From Siphonodentalium dalli (Eukaryota > Mollusca > Scaphopoda > Gadilida > Siphonodentaliidae), in NCBI GenBank assembly GCA_032622095.1, contig CP136064.1, positions 191,921,948-191,985,947 of the forward strand: 64,000 bases of DNA. The letters run 5' to 3'. Each line of letters opens with the position of its first letter. The first letter of the stretch is position 1. The translations under genes were made by a program, and so were the position numbers. Positions 1-11,860 of this stretch are shown here, piece by piece. The notes below the pieces were generated by a model. The model did no database searches and had not been told where the DNA came from. It saw nothing but the letters and a program-made list of their open reading frames with translations.

Positions 1-3000
1 ACAAAATATACATAGGGATCAGGGCACAAGTTACAAAACTTACAAACTTGCCCCTCTCCTAATACAATCATGGAACATACATAAAAATACATAGCAGATA
101 TAGCAAACTGTTTATAAAGAAGAGTGCAGAGTGTGTGTGCTGCGGATGTCGGGTTTCCATCTGTATTCCAATCTCGGTTATGAAGAAAACGCTAGAACTC
201 AGTGAGTTGACAGATGAAATAGCGAAATTTACCATACATGGGTTTGTTCAAAACGCTCTGTTTTAGCTATAAAAGATTGAGTAATGCGGAAAAGAGTAGT
301 GTTCTTTTGATTTGATATACCTTTTACCCCATATAAGAAATGATTTGCTTCTAATGGTTGAAAGCCATTAATACTTAAATTTCGGTAAAAGTCAATTCTC
401 TGATCTACAAATAAAGGGCAAACATGAAAATAGTGATTGGCGTCTTCAATGTCTAAGTTACAGGGGCATATAGGCGAATCTGATATGTGATTATCAAACA
501 TATCCGAACGGAGATCACTACACTGATTCCGAATTTTACAGTGTATTGTATTAATTTTCCTTTTTCCTGTATAAAAATAAGAGGGTGGTTTTATTATTGG
601 ATCTATAATCCCTAAATTGGCTTTGAAATCGGAAATAGAGGTTGCATTGATTACATACACAGGTAATTTGTTCCATTCCAGAACAACAGATGGGAGAAAT
701 GACTGTTTAAAATGCTCAGTGTTAGCGAAATAGGAATAAAATTTATTTGGAAATCTAAGATTATAATCCGATCGTTCTCTGGAGCGTGCCGGTAGGAGAT
801 ATGTCAGATACAAAGGGGCGTCTTCATTGATAATTCTGTAAATTGCTTGCAAATGGCGATGTTGCCTACGCCTGTGTAGTGTCCGCCAACTTACCTCAAG
901 CCATAACTTGTTAAGTGATACTGAACGATTTAGGCCGGTTACGATTCTAGCGGCGTCTTTATGTATTCGGTCGAGTTTTTCCAATAAGTAATCGGGTGCT
1001 GAATCCCATACGACGTCAGCATAATCCAAAATAGGAAGGATATACGCATTGTAAATTTTTTCGAGTGTCTTTCTATCGAGATCGTTTTTAAATTTCCTCA
1101 ATTGTGATAGTCTAGAGGCAGCTTTGTTTGCTGTGTATTCTATTTGTTTGTTCCATTTTAAGTTTGATTGAAATTCAAGGCCAAGGTGCTTATGCGATTC
1201 GTTAAATGAAATAGTTTCGTCCTGGAATATTAAATCTGGGGAATTATCTTGAGGCACGAATGAGAAGGATATTGCCTTGGTTTTCTTGGGATTGAACGAA
1301 ACTAACCAGTTGTCTGCCCATAGACTGACCCTTTTGAGGTCCTCGTTTAGTTCTGATTGTAGGATGTTAAGATTGAAGTGAGAAGCTGTGAGACATGTGT
1401 CATCAGCATACATTCTAACAGTTGATGTGAGGTTATCTGGTATGTCATTAATGTATATTAAAAATAGGAAAGGCCCAAGGATTTATCCTTGGGGAACACC
1501 CGCTGTGATGGTTTCAAAATCAGAATAAGTGTTATTGATTCGGACCCTTTGCTTCCTGTTAGTGAGATAGTCCTCCAGCCATTTAGAAAGCGACCCTGTT
1601 ATCCCATACGCGGTAGTTTTGGCAATCAACCCTCTGTGCCAGACTCTCTCGAAGGCTTTAGAGATATCACAAAATACTGAACAAGTGTATAAGCCTTTGT
1701 CGAGTCTCTGGCACAGCTGGTGATAAAGATCAATCATTTGGAATGTAGTGCTGTGTTTCGGAACGAAACCCGACTGATTTTGAAATAGGAGTTTATTCTC
1801 ATCGAAAAAGGACGAGATTCTCTTTAGAACTAACTTTTCAAGAATTTTACCCAGGCATGGTAGAAGGGAAATTGGCCGGTAATTAGCGCTATCTGCGGAA
1901 TCTCCATTTTTAAAGATAGGAATCACATTGGCTTTCTTCCACTGTGATGGGAACTTTCCCGTTTGTAGAGATTTTTTTAAAATTAAGAAAAGAGGGTGGG
2001 CTATAGCGTTAGCCGTGCCGTGGAGCATTTTTGGACTAACTCCGTCATAGCCATAGGCTTTGTTCGTTTTAAGTGATCTGATCGCAGATATGACATCATC
2101 GACTGAAAATTTAAGTTCTGATAATTCTTTATTGCATCGTGAACTGAAATCAGGTAGTTTGTGATCTTTCTGGTCAATCGTGGAATTTGAGAGGAATTTT
2201 GTATTCAGGCACTCGGCTTTTCCCAAATCGTTTGAGACAAAAGATACACCATTGACTTTAATATCTCCATCCGTAGAATAAATAGGTGGTATTTTTGTTA
2301 TCTTCTTTTTGTTCAAAAGAAAGTTGATGAGATGCCAGAATTCACGGGGCGAAGAACTGTCATTTACCCTATCTTCGATATTGTTTTCAAATTTGGCTTT
2401 CGCATACTTTTTCATGTTGTTGACTTTGTTCCTCGATTTTTTGTATTTTGTCCAATTATTTTCAGTGCCAGACTTGATGGCGACCGATCGCAATCTATCT
2501 CGACGTCGAATCTCACGTCGGATGTCGCTATTGAACCAAATTTTGTCTTTCGATCTTATCGTAACTGTAGTTTGTGGTATAGTGATTCGCATTATTTCAA
2601 AGAATTTATCATAGAAAATTTGCACTACCCTATCAATGTCGTTTTCAGGCTGGAGGAGATCGTCCCAATTTATATCATTTATTAAAATTTCCGCCTTTTG
2701 GAAGTCGCCGCGATTATAGTTCCATATTTTCCTTTGGAAGGAAGGGGATGACAGTTGATCAAATGAGATGGTCGCATAAACACCTAAGTGGTCCGAAATT
2801 TCTAAGTCAAGGATGTCGGCATCCCTCACTTGAATGTCAGGGCTTATAATGATGGGGTCCAGAAGCGTCGCGGATGTAGCAGTGATTCTGGTCGGGGATG
2901 TAATCACATTTCTGAGTGAAAAATAGTCCGTGATATTTTTAAGTTTGGACGAGGGATCTAGATAATTTGAATTAAAATCCCCAAGTAGTATTACTTTATG

Positions 3001-3804
3001 GGAAATATCTAACGCTTCAAAAATGGATTCCTCGAAGAGGGTCCAATAGTTTGGGGCACAGAAGTCCTCTGATCGGTATGATAGACATAAGAGAAATTTT
3101 GTAAGTTTACTGCGTATTTCAAACCACATTACAGACGTGTCAAATTCGAGACTTTCGATGCGCTTGTATAATAAGTTATCGTCGAAGTATACACAAATAC
3201 CACCACCATGACAATCCCGATCGGCTCGGACAGGAGGGGTGAATCCTTCAATAAGAATATTTTCAGATGGGTATGAGGGGTCCAGATGAGTTTCGGTAAA
3301 GCATAATATATCATAATCAGATATTATGTGATTTATTTTGTGGATTTTATTCCGAATGCTTCTTATATTTTGTTGGAAAATGGTCAAAGTGTCGGGATGG
3401 TTTTCAGTTATTAATGTCTGGTCTAGTACAGGGCCCGGATTGACATGGACTGAACCTGAAATTATAAGAAGCGCTGTAATTAAAACCAGGATCAACGGTA
3501 GCCTAATACTTGATCCACGGAATGATTTCAATATGAGAAAGCTGCATGTAACATGTTTTATTTTCTGCGACGGGGCTTTCTTCTTTGAATCAAAAATTCC
3601 CGTCACTATACGATGCTGCTCGGCAGAGATACCCATTTATGGGATGTTCATGACCGAAAAGCATCGTACCGTGACGGAACTGAAGTTAATTTGGAAGACA
3701 GATGAAAATTAATCCACAGCTCGGTCAGGGTTAATTCTAAAAGTGTGTTGTGTATGATTCAAGAGATATTTCAAAACTAATGAGTGAAACTGATTTAGAA
3801 ATAA
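1..3804 (-). mobile_element. Non-LTR retrotransposon (LINE, CR1/jockey-like), 3' end beyond window
   Basis: The element reads right to left. About 168 nt of 5' leader (3804-3637) precede one long reading frame (3636-229), and 3' UTR continues to the window edge, so its 3' tail and any target-site duplication on that side cannot be seen. The right boundary is set by comparison with T-box copy B: homology to the last exon of copy A stops at about 3805. The element therefore either inserted into that exon or replaced its 3' part. The nearly open frame indicates a fairly young insertion. The clade (CR1/L2 or jockey-like) rests on the order endonuclease, reverse transcriptase, C-terminal Cys/His segment, and is tentative. 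Confidence 0.88.
229..3636 (-). pseudogene. LINE ORF2: AP-endonuclease and reverse transcriptase, one in-frame stop
   Basis: The frame has 1135 codons before its terminal stop, interrupted by a single TAA at 1483-1485 directly after AGVPQG of the reverse transcriptase, where the family usually has Ser. The frame continues past the stop into the FLFLIYINDI stretch and YADD, so only a point mutation separates this from an open protein. The N-terminus has a hydrophobic segment ending in GSVHVNPGP, a 2A-like motif. The endonuclease follows, with QQNIRSIRNK, TETHLD, GGGI, LLGDFN and SDH. The reverse transcriptase shows YRPISLLP, SGFVPKHST, CDISKAFERVWH (first catalytic Asp) and YADD (catalytic pair). 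A late CPC...H...C segment resembles the Cys/His region of LINE C-termini. Such proteins nick DNA and copy their own RNA at the nick; this copy is probably inactive because of the stop. Confidence 0.9.
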
Positions 3805-4493
3805 GGTGTTACGTTGCGAGGAGATGGTGTCTGTCCCGCGTATTCACTGGCGTATGTTTCAACCGACGAAGGCGAGTGGTTGGTGGAGAAATCGCTCAAA
3901 TCTTGGGAGTAGACGGCACCATCATCACGAGACTCTGTTGTGAAGCTGTTGGTGTGGTCAGTGACGTATTTTGGGCACATCTCGTCTTGATCTTTCAGAA
4001 TGTGCAATTCTGGGGGTGAGATATGTGGTTCGATCCGCTGACGCTTTGCCTCCGGATAAACCCCTGCAAATAGAATTGGTATCATGGTATGTGTGTCTGT
4101 TAGATTTACATGTACGTTTGTGATATACAATGCATGGTTTCAATAACTAAGAAAGCTAAGAAACACACAGTCGCTTTGTTCATAGATATCAAAACATATT
4201 GCTATCTTTATAACAAATAAAGCCTTCGTGGTCGTTGATATGTTGTGCAGAATAGTCCATTTGTACAAGGGGAAAGCGAATTGATGCTAAATTAATGCTG
4301 GAGTCTGGTCAGTTCTTTGATTTTGGAAGCTGCTGGTATGTTGTGTATGTAACATAAATGGTGGCTTCGTAAATGATATTCAAGTTGAGAGCGACTAATG
4401 CATGAGAACTACATGTAATACCTGGTATTATTTTTTTATTATATCTCCGATTTGATGTAGTACTGACATGTAAGTACGTGGGATATTGTTAAA

Positions 4494-4720
4494 GAGGTAC
4501 TGTACACTAAATTCGGCCATTTATGGGACCATTTCTACACAATATATGCAAGAAATAAATGAATTTGAGCCATGATTTATTGGATTAGTGCAGAATACAC
4601 TCGTGTGATCTATGAACGATGCAAACAACATTGTAATTGTAATGAAAATGAGTTTATTACATTCATTTGTCGCATATATTCTGTTGAGTATAAAATGAGG
4701 TGGTGCGTCGCGTCGCCTGT
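4494..4720. repeat. Interspersed repeat in intron 6 of copy A
   Basis: This stretch begins near GTACTGTACACTAAATTCGG and includes GGCCATTTATGGGACC and a run ending TTCTGTTGAGTA. The same sequence is in intron 6 of copy B (14762-14985), and a shorter inverted version lies upstream of copy A (8899-8993). It is absent from intron 6 of C-G. Three occurrences in two contexts and both orientations suggest a small mobile repeat (SINE- or MITE-like). I see no coding capacity and no RNA polymerase III boxes. Confidence 0.6.
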
Positions 4721-7235
4721 CTTTGTCAGCATATGTAATGTATGTAAAATTAACACACACGGTCTAATGATATTGCGAATCCATATAATTAGAAAACATC
4801 TCAACTTACCTGGAAGGAACTGGTTTTCTGTGTCATCAAGTGATGGTCGCTTTCCTCCGAAGCATGTCCTGTGAAGAAAAGAAAAAAATAATGTCATATA
4901 TGTGCCCGATCTGGCGGTTTTGAATGAACTAATATATCCTGAGTCAATTTGTTATATATAAATCTCTCACAAATTAACTTAATTCGTATGCATAATATTA
5001 TGCTACATGGTTTGTCATACAATAATACAATGAACCACTCGCTCGTCGTTATCAAACTTACTCAACCCATTAAATTAGGAACACATAATTTCACATTTGT
5101 TATACTAATTTACGAAACTACATACGAGACTTTCTATTACAGAGTGAATAGAAGTAATTTGGTAAATCATACCCACTATATCTTCTCCCATATTCCGAAT
5201 TTTAGAGTTAATTCAGACTTACCTTCTGTTATCCCTGAAGCCCTTTGCGAACGGATTATTGTCAACCTTCAACTTGGTACACTGGAAATAATAGATAGCA
5301 CAATGAATACAAATCTGGATAAGCAAAGTACATAAAAAATCTAATAGTTTCGGAGATATTCAATCTCGGCTCGCAATTTACTTCAAATAAAGATATTTTT
5401 AATTAAACAAATGTTATTACTCAGAGCTAGTCTTTAATCTGTACTTGTGGAAGACTTTCAATTCAATTTTCAAGTGTCATTGTGTTTTACCACCAAAGAT
5501 AATATCTTCATAAGAAACTAGTGTTATAACAGGTCAGTAGGTGAGCATGTCCATGCGTTAAAAGGAATATGATTAAAGTTGAGTTCTTACCTCTTCACTT
5601 TGATATGCAGTAACCGCTATGAACTTTGTCTCGTCGAAGCTAGATGTCTTGAACTTCCCCCAGTTGAGTGAAATTGAGTCGTTGGATCTGATGATGTGGA
5701 CGCGCAGCTGGTACTTCTGCATCGTGTTCAGGATGATCTGTGGACAGAGAAACACAATAGTTAGGATATGATGGCATGCATATGGGAAATAATACATGGT
5801 TCATAATATGTACGGGCAAAGGTATATGTCTAACAAACTATGGACACACACGTCTGTGTTAATTAGTATGTATACCAACATCAAGATATTAATGCAGCTA
5901 CACTTCACAAATCTTGATATATCTTTGAAGGTGCTACATGTATGTCCACAGTTATTTTATAATGATTATGTAGCACATATTGACTCCAGCATATGTCTAC
6001 AATTGCATTTTACAATATTGTGACGATCAGCTTTTGAAGATAACATATGTAAAAAAATCCGTAAATGACTGGATGTACGATAATATCTAATTGAGTTACA
6101 TCGGTCACACATGTACATGCAGAGCGGCTAGGAAACGATATATAAGTGCTCTATATGCCAATGAAATTATCTTACATGTCCGTTTTTGTCGTTTGGGTTG
6201 TTGGCTATCTTCATCTTGTTGAAGGAGATGGGTTTCTTCATCCAGAATGACCCCGGAGCCGGGGAGTCCGGGTGAACGTACATTCTGGCTGATGTATGTG
6301 GCTCGCCCTTTCCGGTCACAGTCCAGTTGGTGTTCTGATATTTATATCTGCAGTTGTCGGCTGGGATGACGTCAGCTAAGACGACATACTTGGCCTTTTG
6401 TGATAGCTTCTGACAGCTCACTTTCACGAACGGGAACATTCGTCTGAAAAAAATTGACACATATTTTCAGTACAGTCCAAGCCGATGATTTCGTTCCAAA
6501 AAAAAGGCGGAATTATACAGTGTATATATATCGATAAACCGACGGCAATACTTATATATTGATTACTGACCTCCAAGTATTAAAAGCATTGATAAAAGTT
6601 ACACAAAGGTAATGGCAACACGACCATGACATCTGATCTTGATCTAATATATACAGAGATGCATGTTCTACAGACAATCTATAGATTATCTATAAATTTA
6701 TCTAAGAAGTCAGTTGTTCACATGGCTATATATGGTAGACAGTATTTCACACGCACATGGTCTTTGTGTTATTATTAGATGGTATAATGTTGGAATTTCT
6801 ACGAAATCAGACACAAATTCGTTTAATCAAAAACACGCATAGAATAACTGCTACAATAATATGGTGCTGAAAAGTGACATTTTAAAACAAATACGAACCT
6901 TCCCGGTTTGGTCACAATTATCTCTGTACCTATCGTGTTGAATCTATCCCACAGATCCTTGTTGTCCAAAGTGATTGTCACGTGGTCATCTTCTGATGGT
7001 GCTGCTGTTGCTGGCGGTGGAGAGATAACTGAAGGAATCGTCTGAATATGCGGCATCTGTCGGTGACTAACTGTGTTCTTGATATCTTAAATTGAAACAT
7101 AATGTCATAAAGTTTTAACAAATAACAGTGTCTTATTTGGAAGAGCTAGGATAGATTACATGTATGATTTCAAACACGTTTTTGTTTTTCAAATATGACC
7201 GTTATTTCGTTAAAAGACGAATTTTCATATCCGTT

Positions 7236-7595
7236 GTTTGGTCAATAATATCGATCGCATCAAAAACAAAATCCGTATGTTTATGTATCGTGAAACATCT
7301 TTGTATGGCGTGTTACAACTGTTTTCAATATATATTTTGTAGTATTTCCTCAAGTATAATATTACATTAAATTAGTTCGTTCCAGCTAAAAGTCTAACGT
7401 GGTTTTAGTTAACACGTTTGGTCAATAATATCGATCGCATCAAAAACAAAATCCGTATGTTTATGTATCGTGAAACATCTTTGTATGACGTGTTACAACT
7501 ATTTTCAATATATATTTTGTAGTATTTCCTCATGAATAATATTACATTAAATTAGTTCGTTCCAGCTAAAAGTCTAACGTGGTTTTAGTTAACAC
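7236..7595. repeat. 180-bp tandem duplication in intron 1 of copy A
   Basis: Two head-to-tail copies of a 180-bp unit (7236-7415 and 7416-7595), both starting GTTTGGTCAATAATATCGAT. They differ at only a few positions, so the duplication is recent. It lies between exon 2 and exon 1 of copy A and is not seen in the other units. Confidence 0.9.
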
Positions 7596-8898
7596 ATTCA
7601 CCACAGAACATAATTATACTCTTTTGATGAAGACTTACCACAGACGGGTGCATGTGTTGGCATGGCAACAGGATACATCTGCATGTTGGCCATATGGAAG
7701 CTGGACGGAGAGAGGTTCGTTGGCAATGTATATCCTTGTGAACCGTGGTGTGGAACTGTCTGCGTACCGTACCCATACATTGTGTCGTTGAACATATTTA
7801 TGCTGCAATCTGGAAGTAAATCATGGATACGTTAACAAATTTATCGCGAAAATTATTTATTACAAAACTAAGCTTGGTATTTAGTCGAAAAGTTGAAATT
7901 AATGTCAGAGTAGGACTTTCATGTGTAATGTTTTACTACTGCATGCAATTCAAATGTGCACTGCTGAATTTGCTATCACAATTTTGCATGAGAACCAACC
8001 ATTACTTCAGTTCAGGGTTACCAGTGGTGAGTAACAGTTCGTTCGTTACAGTTTTCGTGCATGGTTTTAAAAACTCATATTGTCTGGTTCACAAACTGAA
8101 GTCTATTTAGGAGTTACCTGATATAACGCTATATTAAATCCTGAACGAGATATTACTCATGTTATCAGTTGAGAGAATGAAATGCTCTGCCACGACGAAC
8201 ACTCCTATTTAACGAAACAGACCAGCTTTATGCTTATAATTAGTCAGGGTTGAGTATGCCTCATCTCGACGTGCGAATGTTGTTTCTGTGTTGTCTGATG
8301 TTCTTTGAAGGGACTGATGTTTGGTTGGTCGCAATACATTTTGAGCACTGTCTGTCTAACACGACCCATGTATCCCTTGTTATCACTGCATGTATGTTGT
8401 TACATGTTTCTGATTACTCATCAGCTGAACAGTGATGAACTCAAACCAACTCCAAATGGATCTGACGATATATTTTATTTCAGACTTTTGCCTCCTTTCA
8501 TTGTTCATTTGATATGAATTAGTTTAAACGGAAATGGCTCCTTCAAACTTCCAAATGTTGTCTATGTAATTTGGAAGGAGATACAATATATGTTTATAAA
8601 TACACGAAATATTTATATACGGGCTTCATATGCTCAGAAAAAAACTTGCCAATGTCAGAGAAACGTTTTCGCACAGAAGTGAAACAAACTCTCTTTATTT
8701 CTACTATATCAGCAATATACTAAGAGTGAACGCTCTTTATTGTTCCATGCCGAAGAAACTTCCAAGCTTTCTGAATTCGATCCCTTGAATTATTCCCTAA
8801 GTATTAGACGTAATATTTGTCGTCATAAATTCATTTTCATTACAATTATCATGTTGTTGGCATCATAGAGCACATAGAGTATATTTTCACGAATCCGT

Positions 8899-8993
8899 GG
8901 CTCAAATTCATTCATTTATTGCATATATTCTGTTGAGTATCAGCAGAGAGGGTCCCATAAATGGCCGGATTTAGTGTACAGTACACCGTTAAG
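8899..8993. repeat. Inverted copy of the intron-6 interspersed repeat
   Basis: Read on the minus strand this contains GTACTGTACACTAAATCCGG, GGCCATTTATGGGACC and a TGAATTTGAGCCA end, matching the repeat at 4494-4720 with about 100 internal bases missing. Confidence 0.6.
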
Positions 8994-9513
8994 CGCTAGA
9001 TTATCTTCTAGCGTCAACGTAAGCATAGTAGTTATTAGTCGTTTTTTTCTTCTCATTTGTAGGCGAGGAAACTAGACTATTATTTCGTAACTCTTCTCAG
9101 AACATATAAAATCGACTGAGTTATTAAAACATCACTATTGCGTGACATATATGGTAGTTCGCGTTATGACGAAGTTATGTTTAAATATATTTAAATTAAG
9201 ATTGCTGTGTTTTTAATACTCGGCGATTTGCTAATGGAATTTTACAAACCGTTTTACATACCTTTAATTTTAGAAATATTTATGGATTAGCTGCTTGGAT
9301 AAATATCAATTGCATATGATTCTGTAATAGCTATATGGTATTATTTATACCGTTATGTCATTCAAGGCTTCGTACTCGATTGTCATCGGCAATGAGTATA
9401 TTTTTTCTAAAACTCGATATATACACAAACACTGGTTGCAGCGAGAATTTTCGCGTAATCACAAGCATTACTACCAAACAAACACAACCATGTGTGATAG
9501 AGGCGATATTCTA

Positions 9514-9630
9514 TCAATCAATCAATCAAGTTTATTGTCTATGTAAATCAATAAATGACATTTAGACATCAATTAACATATATACATATAATTTACAGGT
9601 TACACGCGTGCGTTGTAATATGTTTCCCCA
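9514..9630 (-). mobile_element. Short LINE 3'-end fragment with (TTGA)n tail
   Basis: On the minus strand the fragment ends AATAAACTTGATTGATTGAT, a polyadenylation-like hexamer followed by a TTGA tetramer tail, typical of CR1/RTE-type LINE ends. It splits a minisatellite unit that is continuous in C-G (GCGAGATTCTA joined to CGAGTAATCACC), which gives the boundaries to within a few bases. It is a 5'-truncated insertion of about 117 bp with no coding sequence. Confidence 0.65.
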
Positions 9631-10290
9631 CTACGAGTAATCACCGCATTACCACTATATAAACACAATCATGTATGACAGAAGCGAGATTCTACGAGTA
9701 CGGTAATCACCGCATCAATATAAAACAATCATCAATCATGGCAGAGTGATTCACACCAACACTAATTATACTAATTATTGATGATATATAATGATTTTTC
9801 CAAACACAAATCGTAGAAGAATGAGTGTTTGTTGCCATGTTGGGGCAATTACTCGCAAACTGGGTCATGCGTTTCATATCGCAATAAACACACCATAACA
9901 CGAACCGACGTCACTTCTTGTTGGCCTGCATGACTAAATGCGGTATAGATAGAATAACTGGGCGTGTTTTTGTGTGTAAGGCCATGTCCAATCGACCGAC
10001 AATTCACAGGTAGAATATTGGGCTAACTTATAATGCGGGATGGTATAATATCCTAACTGCAGACATATTTTAGAAAATAAAATCAGCTAAATCTGTAGAA
10101 ATTAATACGAAAAAGGCTATAGAAATGTCAGACAATTATAACTAAAATTATCATCCGAACACCAAAATAATCAGCAAATTTTAAGTCTAAAAGGGACATA
10201 ATTCCGTAAACATCGTCCGGACCCAAATTCGAACAAGACCTGTATTTATTTTTTAAATAATTTTATTCAGATCCTTTTTAATTTCATCAT

Positions 10291-10589
10291 GTGATTAATA
10301 ATCTTGTTCGATAGTATATATCATTTTAAATATAATTTCAGATACATATAAACACACATATATATATATATATATGATTGAATGTCTTTTGTATATATAG
10401 CAGAACAGTTTATATAAAGAGTAATTTTGAGATAACCAGTATATTTGAGAAGCGGGAATATTCATAATCACTTATTTCTGAACTGCCGTGGGAAAGGGAA
10501 ACCCTTTTGTTTATTATTAGGTTATATTGTGTTTGTATTGTTTATATAAATATTTACTCGTTTTCAATTTGCTATGAATTGCTTCCAGG
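10291..10589. other. AT-rich spacer
   Basis: AT-rich DNA with a (TA)n run near 10360. It lies outside the repeat-unit homology and no gene is visible. Confidence 0.5.
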
Positions 10590-11290
10590 ACCTTCCATCG
10601 TTCCCTATATTTTTGACTTCTATCGCAAGGAATATGTGTTTCGAAATTTCAATTTGATGATAATATTTCAAAAATTCAATAAGTCCATTTACAGTTGGGT
10701 TGGTAGATCTCATTTTACATGAGTATATAAATTTCCTATACAATATTGTACAGATGACCAGAGTATCGTTGCTATATATGTCTCCATGCATACCGAACAC
10801 AATATATTCTGGTTTTAATTCTAATGTGATGTTACTCTTTCGTTTAGCCTATGCTGGTACTGATGCATAATTGCTTTGGAATTAGGGCAACCCCAAAAGA
10901 GTTGTATAATTGTGTCTTTTTGTTTCCACAAAAAGGGCATAATTCTGTTTCTAAAAGTTTGCATTTGAATAATTTTGAACTTGTTTAAAGTATATCTTTG
11001 TTAATTTTGTATTGTAAACTTATCAGACCCATATCATCTGTAATATGATATGGATTTCCACAGTTTTGTTTCCAATCACATAAGTATATTCCAAGTCTAT
11101 TAGACCTTTTTTCTTGTGCTTCAGCAAATCGTCTTACAAAAATTGGGTAAAATATCTTACAGGGTTTTAAAGCTTTACTAAGAATTTATATTTCTCTCTT
11201 TTTATTGATTCGGGTTTCTCACTATTTCTCAAACATGCTCTCCATTTGGGATGATATAGTATTCAACAGTCATTAATATTGTGTGAAAGG
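10590..11290 (-). mobile_element. Decayed L1-like LINE remnant (C-terminal ORF2 segment)
   Basis: Reading the minus strand with frameshifts gives LCPFCGNK, then DTIIQLFWGCPNSKAI, matching the C-P-x-C...LFW-x-C knuckle at the end of L1/Tx1-type ORF2 proteins. Further on, in another frame, ICTILYRKFIYSCKMR and LIEFLKYYHQIE match the usual L1 C-terminal pattern of an aliphatic-KxxIYxC helix followed by a KYxxxxE stretch. Several stops and frameshifts show this is an old fragment. It is a different lineage from the LINE at the left end. Confidence 0.6.
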
Positions 11291-11448
11291 AACTTGTGAA
11301 TGAATTAATGTGTATTAAATCAACGCCACAATCAAGTGGTGAATACAGAGTAATATAGGTAACATATATACATTATTTACAAAAATGGACCACTAATGTT
11401 CGGCTTGCCATTCTCTTATGGCAGAGGAGTGCTCATATACTATTACTG

Positions 11449-11605
11449 TCATCGTCATCATCATCACTTCTTCGTCATCCGGAACAATTTCGTCATTACC
11501 ACAATCATCATCATCGTCGTCGTCATCGTCATCATCGTCATCATCATCATCATCATCATCGTCATCATCATCGTCATCATCATCATCATCATCATCAACT
11601 CCATC

Positions 11606-11636
<31 letters not shown>

Positions 11637-11860
11637 CCACCATAACTTATGATGATCACATACATTAATCATCATCATCATCATTGTCATCATCATCATC
11701 AACTCCATCACCACCACCACCATCATCACCATAACTTATGATGATCACGTACATTAATCATCATCATTGTCATCATCATCATCACCGTCATCATCATCAC
11801 CATAACTTATGATGATCACGTACATTAATCATCATCATTGTCCTCGTCATAATAGTAGTT
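11449..11860. repeat. CAT/ATC trinucleotide microsatellite, with a larger internal repeat
   Basis: Long runs of ATC with CGT and CAC interruptions, plus three spaced repeats of a segment containing CATAACTTATGATGATCAC and TACATTAATCATCATCAT (near 11640, 11725 and 11800). Open frames of poly-Asp on one strand and poly-Ser/Ile on the other are by-products of the triplet repeat. Confidence 0.95.

Larger units (their letters stand above)
3805..7795 (-). pseudogene. T-box gene copy A, last exon truncated by LINE
   Basis: Exons on the minus strand are 7795-7639, 7085-6899, 6443-6176, 5737-5591, 5281-5223, 4868-4810 and a partial last exon 4063-3805. All internal junctions have GT-AG sites and the frame is open throughout. 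The product starts MFNDTMYGYG and carries a full T-box, with LWDRFNTIGTE, GRRMFPFVKVSC, YVHPDSPAPGSFWMKK and NNPFAKGFRDN. Copy A differs from C-G at many sites: exon 2 is one codon shorter, the exon-1 donor is GTAAGT rather than GTATGT, and intron 3 lacks the hairpin insertion of C-G. It is therefore a separate older branch. The last exon stops about 87 codons in, at the LINE. If the LINE is an insertion, the rest could lie left of the window. A fusion read-through ends within a few codons. Confidence 0.85.
7796..10290 (-). other. 5' flank of T-box unit A
   Basis: This stretch is homologous, in reverse orientation, to the upstream flanks of C-G. Shared blocks include the hexanucleotide-rich region near 8250-8650, the 60-bp GCGGTGATTAC minisatellite (about 9460-9720) and the block at 10020-10240 ending in GACCTGTATTTATT. 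It presumably holds the promoter and any 5' exon. An acceptor-like CTTCCAG lies 15 nt before the first ATG, so an upstream exon is expected, but I cannot locate it. A short LINE tail interrupts the minisatellite. No other gene is visible. Confidence 0.6.

Noticed and set aside
1489-3712. Plus-strand frames within the LINE region
   Set aside because: Antisense shadows of the reverse transcriptase/endonuclease frame.
11393-11668. Poly-Asp, poly-Ser and poly-Ile open frames
   Set aside because: Produced on both strands by the CAT/ATC triplet repeat.
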